A DNA stretch of 64,000 nucleotides from contig NZ_JABEQE010000002.1 in the NCBI RefSeq assembly GCF_014174375.1, forward strand, positions 248,001 to 312,000. The letters run 5' to 3'. Within the stretch, counting starts at the first letter, position 1. Each line of letters begins with the position of its first letter. Below the pieces are notes generated by a model. That model had not been told where the DNA came from. It saw only the letters and a list, made by a program, of their open reading frames with translations, and made no database searches. The DNA comes from Gluconacetobacter asukensis. Its GTDB lineage: Bacteria > Pseudomonadota > Alphaproteobacteria > Acetobacterales > Acetobacteraceae. The position numbers and the translations under genes are program-made. Shown piece by piece: positions 25,080-33,473 of the stretch.

Positions 25080-26534
25080 TCAGGAACCGCGTGGACTATC
25101 CGGACCGATCGGCCCGGCGCCTGTCCCTCTCCCGGCCAGCCGCACCGGCAGCAAGCGGGTTGTGAGGAACAGCACCGCATGCAGCACGCACAACAGACCG
25201 AACGCCATGACAAAGAGCCGCGACGTCATGAACGGGCTGGCGGATGCCCGCCCGCCCAGGGTCATCGCGCACAGCGTCGTCCAGATCGGCCCCCCCAGCC
25301 TCTGCACGATATTCAGCGCCGTCGTCGCCACCGGCAGGTCCTGCCGCTTCACCGCGGCATATCCCGCGCTCATCGACGGAATGCCGATCGCGCCCATCCC
25401 GGCCCCCCGCAGAAACAGCGCACCGGCCAGGATTGAAAAAGCGATCCCATGCAGGGCAAGAAACACAAGCAGCAGAGTACCCGCAAACGCCGCCAGCGCA
25501 CCGCATTTCGTCAGTTTGCGGATACCGAACCGCTCCGTGAGCCGCCCCATCAGAGGATAGGCGCACATCATGCCCAGCCCCATCGGGGTCATCATCCAGC
25601 CAACCCGGTCGGGCGACAGGCCACATCCATGGATCAGCCAGACCGGCACGAGCATCTGCCCGGCGAACAGGGCACCGTTCAGCAGGAACAGGGTGGCGAC
25701 CGAAGCGGAAAAGACCCGCCCCCCGAACAACCGCAGGTCGATCAGGGCCCCATCGCCCTTCCGATGCGCCCACGCGCCATACAGCGCGAAGAGCAACAGC
25801 CCACAGCAGACCAGCGCGCCGCCCATTCGCTGGCCAAGACGATCGATACCGTAAAGAAAGAACACAAGAGCCGGCGAGAGCAGCGCCAGACCGGTCAGGT
25901 CGAGTACGCGCGGGCGCGTCTGCTGCCTGTCATCGGGCAGGAAATGCCACGCGAGTACAAAAGCCAGAAGACCGACCGGCAGGTTGAAGAGAAAGATCCA
26001 GCGCCAGGAGGCAAATGTCAGAATCCCGCCCGCGACGACCGGCCCCAGAAGCGGCGCCAGCAGGACCGGCATCACCACCATGCTGGCCACGCGCGGCATG
26101 TGCCGGCCGGCGGCGCGCGCGACCAGCATCTGCGCCATCGGTGCCAGCAGGCCGCCCGCCATGCCCTGCAACACGCGAAAACCGATCAGAGACGGTGCCG
26201 ACCATGCCAGTCCGCACAGGCCCGATGCCAGGGTGAATGCGGCGAAACACCACAGATACAGCGCCCTGGCACCGATGCGATCGACCAGCCAGCCATTGAG
26301 CGGCAATGTGAGCGCCAGCGCCAGCAGATACCCGCTCATGACCCATTGGATGGTCGGAAATGCCGCATGCAGCGTGCCCGCCAGCCCCGGCAGCGAGACG
26401 TTCACGATCGTGGCGTCGAGCTGCGACATGAACGAACCGATGGCCGCAACACTGGCAATTTTCCAGATGCCGGGCGGCAGGCGGTCGCTCTCGCCCGGCG
26501 AGGCGGGCGCGGCTGCCTCCGGGACGCGGCTCAT
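25080..26534 (-). CDS. MFS drug transporter, DHA2 (14-TM, EmrB/QacA) family
   Basis: An inner-membrane drug:H+ antiporter. It is 484 residues with 14 predicted membrane segments. The family motifs are visible: LDATIVNVSLPGLAGTL in TM1, NGWLVDRIGARALYL (motif A) and the motif-C-like GPVVAGGILTFASWRWIFLFNLPVGLL. The downstream isochorismatase-like gene lies on the same strand 34 bp upstream, so the two form one operon, divergent from the TetR-type gene at 27244. Substrate unknown. Confidence 0.93.
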   Translation of the reverse strand: MSRVPEAAAPASPGESDRLPPGIWKIASVAAIGSFMSQLDATIVNVSLPGLAGTLHAAFPTIQWVMSGYLLALALTLPLNGWLVDRIGARALYLWCFAAFTLASGLCGLAWSAPSLIGFRVLQGMAGGLLAPMAQMLVARAAGRHMPRVASMVVMPVLLAPLLGPVVAGGILTFASWRWIFLFNLPVGLLAFVLAWHFLPDDRQQTRPRVLDLTGLALLSPALVFFLYGIDRLGQRMGGALVCCGLLLFALYGAWAHRKGDGALIDLRLFGGRVFSASVATLFLLNGALFAGQMLVPVWLIHGCGLSPDRVGWMMTPMGLGMMCAYPLMGRLTERFGIRKLTKCGALAAFAGTLLLVFLALHGIAFSILAGALFLRGAGMGAIGIPSMSAGYAAVKRQDLPVATTALNIVQRLGGPIWTTLCAMTLGGRASASPFMTSRLFVMAFGLLCVLHAVLFLTTRLLPVRLAGRGTGAGPIGPDSPRGS

Positions 26535-26568
26535 GCTGAAAAGCCGGGGCTGGGCATGCGGCGGTGGT

Positions 26569-27138
26569 TCAGGCCGTCAGTTCGACGGCATCGGTGGCCG
26601 TCACCCGGCCGAGCATCGGAAAGATATGGTCGAAGGCAAAACGATGCATCTCCACCGACAGGCCGGACGTCGCGTCCTCCGCCACCACCACCGCATAGCC
26701 ATGCTCATGCGCCGCCCGGGCGGTGGATTCCACGCCCATATTGGTCGCAATCCCGCCGAGTACGATCGTCGTGATACCGCGCCGGCGCAGTTGCAGGTCC
26801 AGATCCGTGCCGTAGAAGGCGCCCCATTGGCGCTTCGTGACCATCAGGTCGCCCGGTTCGGCCAGACCGTCCACCAGTTCGGTCCAGTCCTCGGCAAAGC
26901 CACCCGGCGGCGGGGAAAACGGCCGATCGACCGGTGTACGTAGCGCATCGGCGAAATCGGGCGCGAAGGCGACATTGACCAGCACCACCGGCGCACCGGC
27001 CGCACGGAAACGACCAGCCAGCCGCCTGCCGCGCGCCACCACGCCGTCCCCCGGGTACGGCGCCAGGGCGCGGCCGACGATGCCTTTCTGGAGGTCGATC
27101 AACACCAGGGCGGTCCGGGAAGCGGAAAGGGATATCAT
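26569..27138 (-). CDS. Isochorismatase-family hydrolase
   Basis: A small hydrolase of the isochorismatase/cysteine-hydrolase fold, 189 residues from the ATG at 27138. The catalytic Asp is in ALVLIDLQKG and the Lys in MVTKRQWGAFYGTDLD. The position normally holding the nucleophilic Cys is Gly (GGIATNMGVESTARAAHEHG). The Cys-less D-K-G arrangement is that of true isochorismatases such as EntB, so thioester chemistry of the nicotinamidase type is unlikely. It is the first gene of an operon with the MFS transporter and is divergent from the TetR regulator. Confidence 0.9.
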   Translation of the reverse strand: MISLSASRTALVLIDLQKGIVGRALAPYPGDGVVARGRRLAGRFRAAGAPVVLVNVAFAPDFADALRTPVDRPFSPPPGGFAEDWTELVDGLAEPGDLMVTKRQWGAFYGTDLDLQLRRRGITTIVLGGIATNMGVESTARAAHEHGYAVVVAEDATSGLSVEMHRFAFDHIFPMLGRVTATDAVELTA

Positions 27139-27208
27139 GATGCGGTTCCGATATCGTTGCGCTCGTTCCCCCCGGCGCGTTGCCGGCTCGGGCGGGGGTC
27201 GATAGAAT

Positions 27209-27253
27209 TTGAGGATAAACTCAAGCAGGGGCATTATTTGAGCATGTGCTCAA
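27209..27253. promoter_or_regulatory. Paired TetR operators TTGAG-N6-CTCAA
   Basis: Two sites with identical half-sites and spacing: TTGAG-GATAAA-CTCAA at 27209-27224 and TTGAG-CATGTG-CTCAA at 27238-27253. The second extends to a 7-bp arm (TTGAGCA/TGCTCAA) and covers the start codon of the TetR gene (27244). Centres are 29 bp apart. They lie in the divergent promoter region of the isochorismatase-MFS operon, so control of both directions is expected. Confidence 0.8.
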
Positions 27254-27873
27254 CTTCGTCAAGGACCCATCGCACCGCGTTGCAGCCCCAGCGCGCGGTC
27301 GGCCGCCAGCGGGTGGCGGACCTGCTGGTGGCGGCATCCGACCTGATCGCCGAACACGGATACGAGGCAACGACCATGGCCGCGATCGCGAAACGGGCGG
27401 GCGCCCGGGTCGGGTCGCTCTATCGTTTTTTCCCGAACAAGGAGGCGATCGCCGATACCCTGCTGCACCAGCATCTCGACATACTGCGCGAGGCGTATGA
27501 CGCGCTCGGCCAGCGCGCGGCCGGCGCCACGCCCGAGGAACTGGCCGATCTCCTGATCGATCTGCTGACCACGCTCTATCCGCGCGTGAAATCGCTTCCC
27601 GCCCTGATGGATGTCCGCACCGACCGGACCGAACTCAGCCGGCAGTCACGGGCCACGGCGCTGGGCGGTATTTCCGCCGCGCTGATCGCCTGCGCGCCGA
27701 AGCTGGACCGGCAGGAGGCCGACGATATCGCGACCGTGATGCTCAACAGCATGAAGACGATGCTGGGCATGGCCCTGAAGACCGTGCCGACATCGCCGGG
27801 CGCGCCGGCCGAACTGCGCCTGATGAACCGGCTCTACCTCGCAGCCCGATTGACGCCGTTGCGGTCGGGATAA
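27244..27873 (+). CDS. TetR-family transcriptional regulator
   Basis: 209 residues from the ATG at 27244, which lies inside a palindromic operator. The helix-turn-helix is at about residues 20-65 (LLVAASDLIAEHGYEATTMAAIAKRAGARVGSLYRFFPNKEAI). The C-terminal ligand domain is of the TetR_C variety with a conserved Pro/Arg segment (LPALMDVRTDRTEL). It probably represses itself and the divergent isochorismatase-MFS operon through the TTGAG-N6-CTCAA sites. The gene's last 40 bp overlap the end of the opposite-strand beta-lactamase-like gene. Confidence 0.92.
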   Translation: MCSTSSRTHRTALQPQRAVGRQRVADLLVAASDLIAEHGYEATTMAAIAKRAGARVGSLYRFFPNKEAIADTLLHQHLDILREAYDALGQRAAGATPEELADLLIDLLTTLYPRVKSLPALMDVRTDRTELSRQSRATALGGISAALIACAPKLDRQEADDIATVMLNSMKTMLGMALKTVPTSPGAPAELRLMNRLYLAARLTPLRSG

Positions 27874-28775
27874 GGCGCGGCCCGGCGATGATAGGCCGCG
27901 AAGACGGTCTCCGAAATGGCGTTCAGCACCTTGATGCCCGCCGCTTCATCAGGCAGGTCGCGGCTCAGTTCCACCAGGATATAGTGCGCCCCGTTCGGCA
28001 GGAAGACGATCGCGGCATCGTTGCGCACGCCATGGACCCACCCGGTCTTGTGGGCCACCGGCGTGCCTGCGGGCAGGCCGGGCGGGATGATGTCGTTGAA
28101 GGTCTGGCCGAGCATGACGCCGATCATCGCCCGGCTCTCGGCAGGGCCGACGATGGCACCATGGTCGAGCTTCTGCAGGAACCCACCCAGCCCGCGCGCG
28201 GTGACCCGATTGCGAATACCCTCCGCGTCGGCATCGAAATCCTCGATCATGCGGCCGAAGACAATGCCCTCCAGCCCCTGCCGCGCGACGACGGCACGGA
28301 TCGGCATCACACCCAGCCGCTCGATCATCAGATTGGTGGCAAGGTTGCTGCTGTACTGGATCATCACCCGCAGCAGCTCGGTCACGGTGACGGACCTGCC
28401 GGCCTGGGCATAAAGCGGATCGTAGGAATCCTCTTTCTGGTCCAGCGAAAAGCTGCGCGTACCGACCAGCGAATGGAAGCGGTTATGGACGGTAACCGCT
28501 TCGTCCGGCTTCAGCGTACCGTCGCGGAAGGCAGCATAGGCGGCATCGAGGACAAGGAGCTTGATGGTGCTGGCGGCATTGATGGGTTCGTCACAGCGCA
28601 GGCACACATCCGGCGCCTGTCCCGACGGCGCGGCATAGACGGCAAATGCCCCCGGCTGGCCGGCGGTAATCCGCGCGACCGAATCCGCCAGAGCCTCCGC
28701 GCGGGCCGGCCGGGCCGCCGCGACCAGAAAAGCCAGCGCGCACAGGGCAGCGCCGCCGCATGTCAGAAAGCGCAT
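27834..28775 (-). CDS. Class A beta-lactamase-like serine hydrolase, exported
   Basis: A periplasmic penicillin-interacting serine hydrolase with a signal peptide (cut after ARPARA). I use the ATG at 28775 (313 residues); a TTG at 28811 would extend it. Catalytic motifs: SxxK as STIK (Ser69, Lys72), an SxN loop as YSSN, and KTG as HKTGW (243-245). The Omega-loop Glu166 pattern (ExxLN) of true class A lactamases is not evident; the segment reads EGIVFGRMIED. It may therefore be slow on beta-lactams or act as a DD-peptidase. A candidate minus-strand promoter (TTGGTA-18-TATAAC, 28832-28861) has a LysR-type palindrome centred about 64 bp upstream of its start. Confidence 0.82.
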   Translation of the reverse strand: MRFLTCGGAALCALAFLVAAARPARAEALADSVARITAGQPGAFAVYAAPSGQAPDVCLRCDEPINAASTIKLLVLDAAYAAFRDGTLKPDEAVTVHNRFHSLVGTRSFSLDQKEDSYDPLYAQAGRSVTVTELLRVMIQYSSNLATNLMIERLGVMPIRAVVARQGLEGIVFGRMIEDFDADAEGIRNRVTARGLGGFLQKLDHGAIVGPAESRAMIGVMLGQTFNDIIPPGLPAGTPVAHKTGWVHGVRNDAAIVFLPNGAHYILVELSRDLPDEAAGIKVLNAISETVFAAYHRRAAPYPDRNGVNRAAR

Positions 28776-28882
28776 TCCGGATAGCGGCACGTTCGATCTC
28801 CTCGCCGGCAAATTCGTCTCGTTATGAAAAGGTTATAATCTTCGTTTCCCGATCATACCAATTCACCGAGGTTCTTGCGGGT

Positions 28883-28895
28883 TAGCCTTGGGTTA
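28883..28895. promoter_or_regulatory. LysR-type box 1 (T-N11-A)
   Basis: TAGCC-TTG-GGTTA, same 5-3-5 layout as the sites at 31726-31738 and 33611-33623. It lies between the divergent beta-lactamase-like gene and the D-amino-acid oxidase-like gene. Confidence 0.55.
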
Positions 28896-28989
28896 TGACC
28901 TGTGGAAAAATTTGGCCTTCCTAAGCGGGCCGCGATCGGCGAAGGAGGATGGAGCGGTCGATAAAGTAGCGGGGCGGTGCGGCGTGGTC

Positions 28990-30237
28990 ATGGATACAGG
29001 CAGGATTCTTTCGCGCCGAGGCGTGTTCGCAGGCGGGGCCGCCCTGGGCGCGGTCACGATGATGGCGGGCGAACGCGTGCTGCTGCCGCATGCCGCATCG
29101 GCAGGGGATGCCCTGGCCCCACAGCACCGGCCCCGGCTGGCACCGCTGCATCCGCGCGTGGACCAGATCACCGACATCAAGGTCTGTATCCGGCCGTTTC
29201 GCGCCGCCGGCCCAAGGCTGGATGTCGAGCGGATCGGGGACAAGACAATCTTCCATAATTACGGCCATGGCGGCAGCGGCTGGTCCCTGTCCTGGGGTTC
29301 GGCCAATCTGGTGGTCGGCAAGGTCGCGGCGACACTGAACCGCAGGGTCGCCGTCATCGGCTGCGGCATCGTCGGACTGACGGCCGCGCTGACGGCGCAG
29401 CGCGCGGGCTTCGACGTGACGATCTATACGCGCGACCTGCTGCCGCACACACGCTCGGTCCGCGCCAACGGAAGCTGGACGCCGGATTCCCGGGTCGCGC
29501 TGACCCAGACCGCCGGTCCCGCCTTCGCCGACCAGTGGGAGCAGATGGCGCGATTCTCATGGGCCACCTACCGGACCTATCTCGGCCTGCCCGGCGCGCC
29601 GATCATGTTCGAGGATAATTACATCCTCTCGGACAAGCCCTTCGACGACAAGCCGCCACCTGCCCCGCCCGCCGGCGCTCCCGGGAGAATGCCGCGCGCA
29701 ACGGAAGATTTCGCAATCTATGAAAGCAGGATCAGCGACATCGTCCCGGCGGTCGAGGATATTCCGGAAGCGGAAAACCCGTTCGCCGCGCCGCACGCGC
29801 GGCGCCAGTCGCTGATGATCTACAATTTCGGCGCCTATGGCCATCTGCTGCTGTCGGAGTTCCATCAGGCCGGCGGCCGCATCGTCATCCGCGAATTCCA
29901 CAGCCCGCAGGATCTGACATCATTGCCCGAGAAGGTGATCATCAACTGTCCCGGCTACGCGGCGCGGGACTGGTGGCGCGATGACAGCCTGATTCCCGTC
30001 CGGGGCCAGACGGCGTGGCTACCGCCCCGGCCTGAGGCACCCTACGGCCTCGATTACCGGGGCGCGGCCCTGCTGTCGAAGACCGACGGCGTGATGATCC
30101 AGGCCGTCGATCTCGACGGGCTGGGCGAGATGACGGGCGTGGGCAATTCCTTCGAACATCCCGACCCGACGGAGGCCGCACGCGCCATCGGCGTATTCGC
30201 CGACCTGTTCGCGCGCATGCCAATGGTGGGCGGGTGA
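28990..30237 (+). CDS. Tat-exported FAD oxidoreductase, circularly permuted D-amino-acid oxidase-like
   Basis: 415 residues from the ATG at 28990. A twin-arginine signal is visible (SRRGVF, residues 8-13, then a hydrophobic stretch). The mature part starts with segments that belong at the C-terminus of ordinary D-amino-acid oxidases: IRPFR (68-71, the substrate-carboxylate Arg region) and HNYGHGGSGWSLSWG (89-103). Only then comes the FAD dinucleotide-binding motif GCGIVGL (124-130), normally at the N-terminus. The C-terminus ends where the ordinary protein would continue into its RPxR segment, so the fold looks circularly permuted. A cytochrome c gene follows 4 bp later, suggesting electrons go to the respiratory chain rather than oxygen. 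Confidence 0.82.
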   Translation: MDTGRILSRRGVFAGGAALGAVTMMAGERVLLPHAASAGDALAPQHRPRLAPLHPRVDQITDIKVCIRPFRAAGPRLDVERIGDKTIFHNYGHGGSGWSLSWGSANLVVGKVAATLNRRVAVIGCGIVGLTAALTAQRAGFDVTIYTRDLLPHTRSVRANGSWTPDSRVALTQTAGPAFADQWEQMARFSWATYRTYLGLPGAPIMFEDNYILSDKPFDDKPPPAPPAGAPGRMPRATEDFAIYESRISDIVPAVEDIPEAENPFAAPHARRQSLMIYNFGAYGHLLLSEFHQAGGRIVIREFHSPQDLTSLPEKVIINCPGYAARDWWRDDSLIPVRGQTAWLPPRPEAPYGLDYRGAALLSKTDGVMIQAVDLDGLGEMTGVGNSFEHPDPTEAARAIGVFADLFARMPMVGG

Positions 30238-30241
30238 CCTG

Positions 30242-30652
30242 ATGATGCGGATCAAAGACATGATAACCCGCAGCGTGACCGCCTTCGCGCTCGGCCTCGC
30301 CCTTCTGCCCGGCCCGGCCCCGGCACGGCCGCCTGCCGCCAGCACGGCCTGCACCGAACTGGCGCACGGCGCGGACCTCTATCGCGCAGCCTGCGCGATG
30401 TGCCATGGCGCACGGCTGGACGGGAATTTCGAAACCCCGGCACTGACCGGCCGCTTTGTCGCCAACTGGGCAGGCGCACCGGTTTCGGCGCTTGAGGCCT
30501 ATGTCCATCGGGCCATGCCGCTGATGGCACCGGGCACATTGTCGCCGGACGATACACGGGCGATCGTCGCGTTCCTGCTGGAGGCGAACAACCTCCCGCA
30601 GGGCAAGACCGTGCGCGTCGGGGTGCGGAAGGCGCTGGCCTGTCCATCGTAG
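30242..30652 (+). CDS. Periplasmic cytochrome c (class I)
   Basis: 136 residues with a signal peptide (about 1-29) and one heme c site, CAMCH (Cys51, Cys54, His55), preceded by GADLYRAAC as in class I cytochromes. The axial Met is probably in MPLMAPGTLSPDD. It starts 4 bp after the oxidoreductase stop and almost certainly takes electrons from that flavoprotein. The last residues (LACPS) contain an extra Cys. Confidence 0.92.
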   Translation: MMRIKDMITRSVTAFALGLALLPGPAPARPPAASTACTELAHGADLYRAACAMCHGARLDGNFETPALTGRFVANWAGAPVSALEAYVHRAMPLMAPGTLSPDDTRAIVAFLLEANNLPQGKTVRVGVRKALACPS

Positions 30653-30667
30653 AACCGGGTTTTATGT

Positions 30668-30796
30668 TCTCTTCTTTTTCTGAAGAAAAAGAAGCAAAAA
30701 GACTTTTATCCGTTCAGGGTCATCGTGTGTCCCCTGCACAAGGCTCCTGAACGAATCAAAAGTTTTTTGGTTCTTTTTTTCAAAAAAGAACAGAAA
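30668..30796 (+). repeat. Dispersed repeat family R2, copy 1
   Basis: About 130 bp. It opens with an AT-rich hairpin (CTTCTTTTT...AAGAAAAAGAAG), has a middle with AAGGCTCCTG and ACGAATCAAA, and closes with GGTTC(T)n CAAAAAAGAAC, a terminator-like hairpin. It matches 33433-33562 along its whole length and in the same orientation. It separates the cytochrome c gene from the LysR gene. Confidence 0.85.
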
Positions 30797-30821
30797 CTCA
30801 CCCAAGGGAGTCCAGACCGCC

Positions 30822-31712
30822 ATGCGCCTGCGCCAGATCGAAGTCTTCTACGCGATCATGACGACGGGCTCGCTACGGCGTGCCGCCGAAGTTCTGCATG
30901 TCTCGCAGCCGGCCGCGAGCAAGGTGCTGCGCTACGCCGAACAATCGCTGGGGTTTGCACTGTTCGAGCGGGCAGGCGGCCGGCTGGTGCCGACGCGCGA
31001 GGCGCGGATCATGCTGCCGCATGTGAATGCCATTTTCGAAAAACTGTCGGACCTCAAACGCCTGACCGACAATCTGCGCTATGCGCGCGACGGGCATTCG
31101 ATCAGCATCGGGTGCGTGCCGAGCCTGGGGTTGAGCCTGGTGCCGCGCGTGGTGCAACGGTACCGCGCCGACCACCCGGGCATGGAACTGACGATCGACG
31201 CGCTGCACGGCACCGAAATCGTGTCGCATATCCTCAACCATGATCTCGACCTCGGGATCGTGTTCGGCGATTACACGCGCGACGGGCTGACCGCGCTGCA
31301 TATCGCCGATATTCCGCTGCTGATGATCGACGGCCAGGGCGGGGAGGGTCCCGTCAGCCTCGCCGCGATCGATCCGGCGCGCTATATCGGCCTGAGCGAG
31401 AACGATCCCACGGCCCGCCTGCTCGACATGGCGTTGGACGAGGCAGGGATTCCGGCCGCGGCCCCGGTGCGGGTACGCACCCATTTCATGGCGGCCGAAC
31501 TCGTGCGCCTCGGCGGGGGCTGCGCCATCGTGGACGCCCTGACCGCGCTGCATCACCCGGGCCTGCCCCGGCCGCGCCCGCTCTCTCCGCCGCTGAGCGT
31601 GACCTGCACCGTCCTGTTCCGCGCCGACCACGCGCTGTCGCACATCTCGCAGAGTATTCTTGCCTTGTTGCGGAGCGAACTGGAAATCGATCTGGCCACC
31701 CTGGTGGCATGA
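30822..31712 (+). CDS. LysR-family transcriptional regulator
   Basis: 296 residues, full length. The winged helix-turn-helix is at the N-terminus (MRLRQIEVFYAIMTTGSLRRAAEVLHVSQPAASKVLRYAEQ), followed by the linker helix and a periplasmic-binding-protein-like effector domain starting near SISIGCVPSLGLSL. Three palindromes of the LysR T-N11-A type (28883-28895, 31726-31738, 33611-33623) lie ahead of neighbouring hydrolase and amino-acid-oxidation genes, so it is the likely local regulator. Effector unknown; a D-amino acid is a reasonable guess. It lies between two direct copies of repeat R2. Confidence 0.94.
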   Translation: MRLRQIEVFYAIMTTGSLRRAAEVLHVSQPAASKVLRYAEQSLGFALFERAGGRLVPTREARIMLPHVNAIFEKLSDLKRLTDNLRYARDGHSISIGCVPSLGLSLVPRVVQRYRADHPGMELTIDALHGTEIVSHILNHDLDLGIVFGDYTRDGLTALHIADIPLLMIDGQGGEGPVSLAAIDPARYIGLSENDPTARLLDMALDEAGIPAAAPVRVRTHFMAAELVRLGGGCAIVDALTALHHPGLPRPRPLSPPLSVTCTVLFRADHALSHISQSILALLRSELEIDLATLVA

Positions 31713-31725
31713 CGCGTCGGGACGA

Positions 31726-31738
31726 TTACCCCAGGTTA
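31726..31738. promoter_or_regulatory. LysR-type box 2 (T-N11-A)
   Basis: TTACC-CCA-GGTTA, 116 bp ahead of the class C-type serine hydrolase. It is centred about 65 bp upstream of the start predicted from a weak -10 (CTTAAT, 31785-31790), the classic LysR activation position. Confidence 0.55.
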
Positions 31739-31853
31739 AGGGAGACGTGCATCTGGGGAGGGGACGGGCCGAACGTTTCGTGCTCTTAATGGAACAGTTT
31801 CCCTTGCGGCCCGTCCATCATCCGGGGCCGGAATTTCGCCTTCAGGACCGTCG

Positions 31854-33473
31854 ATGATCCAGCGTTTCCGACATTCATGCATGATGGCCGTCTCGGCGGT
31901 CGCTCTCCTGTCCGCGCCTTGCGCAACCCGCGCGGCATCGTTGCCGCCGGGACTGACGGAGCAGACAATCGGCACGACGGTCGAACGCGCCCGGCAGGCC
32001 TTCGACGTTCCCGGCATCGCTGTGGCGGTGGTGCAGGACGGACAGATCGTGTTCAGCCACGGCTATGGACGCCGGGCGGAGGACAAGGCCAGCGCGCCGG
32101 TCGACGGGCGCACCCTGTTCGCCATCGGCTCCAACACCAAGGAATTCACCGCGACGGCGCTGGCGCTTCTGGTCGATCAGGGCAAGCTGGACTGGGACGA
32201 CCGCGTCATCGACCATATGCCGGATTTTCGCGTCGCCGATCCGTCGATCACGCGGGATTTCCGCGTGTCGGACCTGCTGACCCACCATAGCGGCATGGGT
32301 CAGGGTGCCGGGGACCTGATGCTGTTCTCGCACAGTACGCTGACGCGGCCGGAAATCCTCGCGGGCCTTCCCTTCATGCCCTTCACGGCGCCATTCCGCA
32401 CCCAGTACGCCTATAACAATCTTCTGTATGTCGTGGCCGGCGCGCTGGTCGAACGGCTGACGGGGCAAAGCTGGGAAGATGTGGTCCAGAAGCGCCTGAT
32501 CGACGCGGCGGCCCTGCCGGCCTGCCAGAGCACGCCCCCCGTCAGGGGCCAGACGAACGTGGCCACCGGCGAGGGCGAAAGCGGCATCCTGCCCGACAAG
32601 GCATCGCGCCGGCTGCCTGGCGTGGCCCCCGCCGGCGGCATCTGGTGCAGCGTGGACGGCATGGCCCGCTGGGCCCAGACCTATCTCAATGGCGGCCGCA
32701 CGCCGGACGGCAAACAGGTCTTCAGCCAGGCCAGCCGCGACGCGCTATGGGCACCGCATGCACTGCTGCCCCTGCCCGATACGGCGGAGGCGACCAGGAC
32801 CCATTTCCGTGCCTATGGCTATGGCTGGTTCATGGAGGATTTCTTCGGCCACAAGCGCGTCTGGCATACCGGGACCATCGACGGCATGGTCAGCTACGTG
32901 ACCTTCCTGCCGGAGTTGAAGACCGGCATCGTCATCCTGACCAACCATGACGACCATAACGCCACCTATTCCATCGCGACCACGCTGAGCGCCTATGCCG
33001 CAACCGGCACCAGCGCGGACTGGGTCACGCACTGGCACGACGCGGAGAACGCCAAACGCGCGGCAGAGGCAAAGGCGGCCACCAGCACCGGCCCCGGCTC
33101 GCCCGCGCGTCCCTTCATCACACTGTCCGAAAGCACGCAGCAGGACTATGTCGGCACCTATCGCGACGATTGGCGCGGCCCGATCACCATAAGCCGACGC
33201 GGGCAGGACCTGCGGATGGCGTTCAGCCACACCGATGGCCTGACCGGAACACTCTCGGCCCTGCCGCACGATCTGTTCGTGGTCCGGTGGGACGATCGCG
33301 GGCAGGATGGTGGCGACGATGCCTATGTGCAGTTCGAACGCGATGTCTCGGGCAACGTAATCGCGATGAGCATGCGCCTGATCGGGTCCGATTTCAGCTT
33401 CGATGCACAGGATCTGCATCCGAAGAAAGTAAGTTCTTCTTTTGATGAAGAAAAAGAAGCAAAAGGGCTTTAA
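31854..33473 (+). CDS. Class C beta-lactamase-type serine hydrolase / D-aminopeptidase-like, exported
   Basis: 539 residues with a signal peptide (about 1-28). The penicillin-binding fold motifs are present: SxxK as SNTK (Ser93, Lys96), YxN as YNN (187-189) and HTG (338-340). A C-terminal lipocalin-like domain (about 410-520, QQDYVGTYRDDWRGPITI) follows, as in many esterase/D-aminopeptidase relatives. AGGA lies 7 bases before the ATG. Relatives act as D-aminopeptidases, DD-peptidases or esterases. The last 13 or so residues (SSSFDEEKEAKGL) are encoded by the dispersed repeat R2, so the native stop was probably replaced by repeat insertion. Confidence 0.9.
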   Translation: MIQRFRHSCMMAVSAVALLSAPCATRAASLPPGLTEQTIGTTVERARQAFDVPGIAVAVVQDGQIVFSHGYGRRAEDKASAPVDGRTLFAIGSNTKEFTATALALLVDQGKLDWDDRVIDHMPDFRVADPSITRDFRVSDLLTHHSGMGQGAGDLMLFSHSTLTRPEILAGLPFMPFTAPFRTQYAYNNLLYVVAGALVERLTGQSWEDVVQKRLIDAAALPACQSTPPVRGQTNVATGEGESGILPDKASRRLPGVAPAGGIWCSVDGMARWAQTYLNGGRTPDGKQVFSQASRDALWAPHALLPLPDTAEATRTHFRAYGYGWFMEDFFGHKRVWHTGTIDGMVSYVTFLPELKTGIVILTNHDDHNATYSIATTLSAYAATGTSADWVTHWHDAENAKRAAEAKAATSTGPGSPARPFITLSESTQQDYVGTYRDDWRGPITISRRGQDLRMAFSHTDGLTGTLSALPHDLFVVRWDDRGQDGGDDAYVQFERDVSGNVIAMSMRLIGSDFSFDAQDLHPKKVSSSFDEEKEAKGL

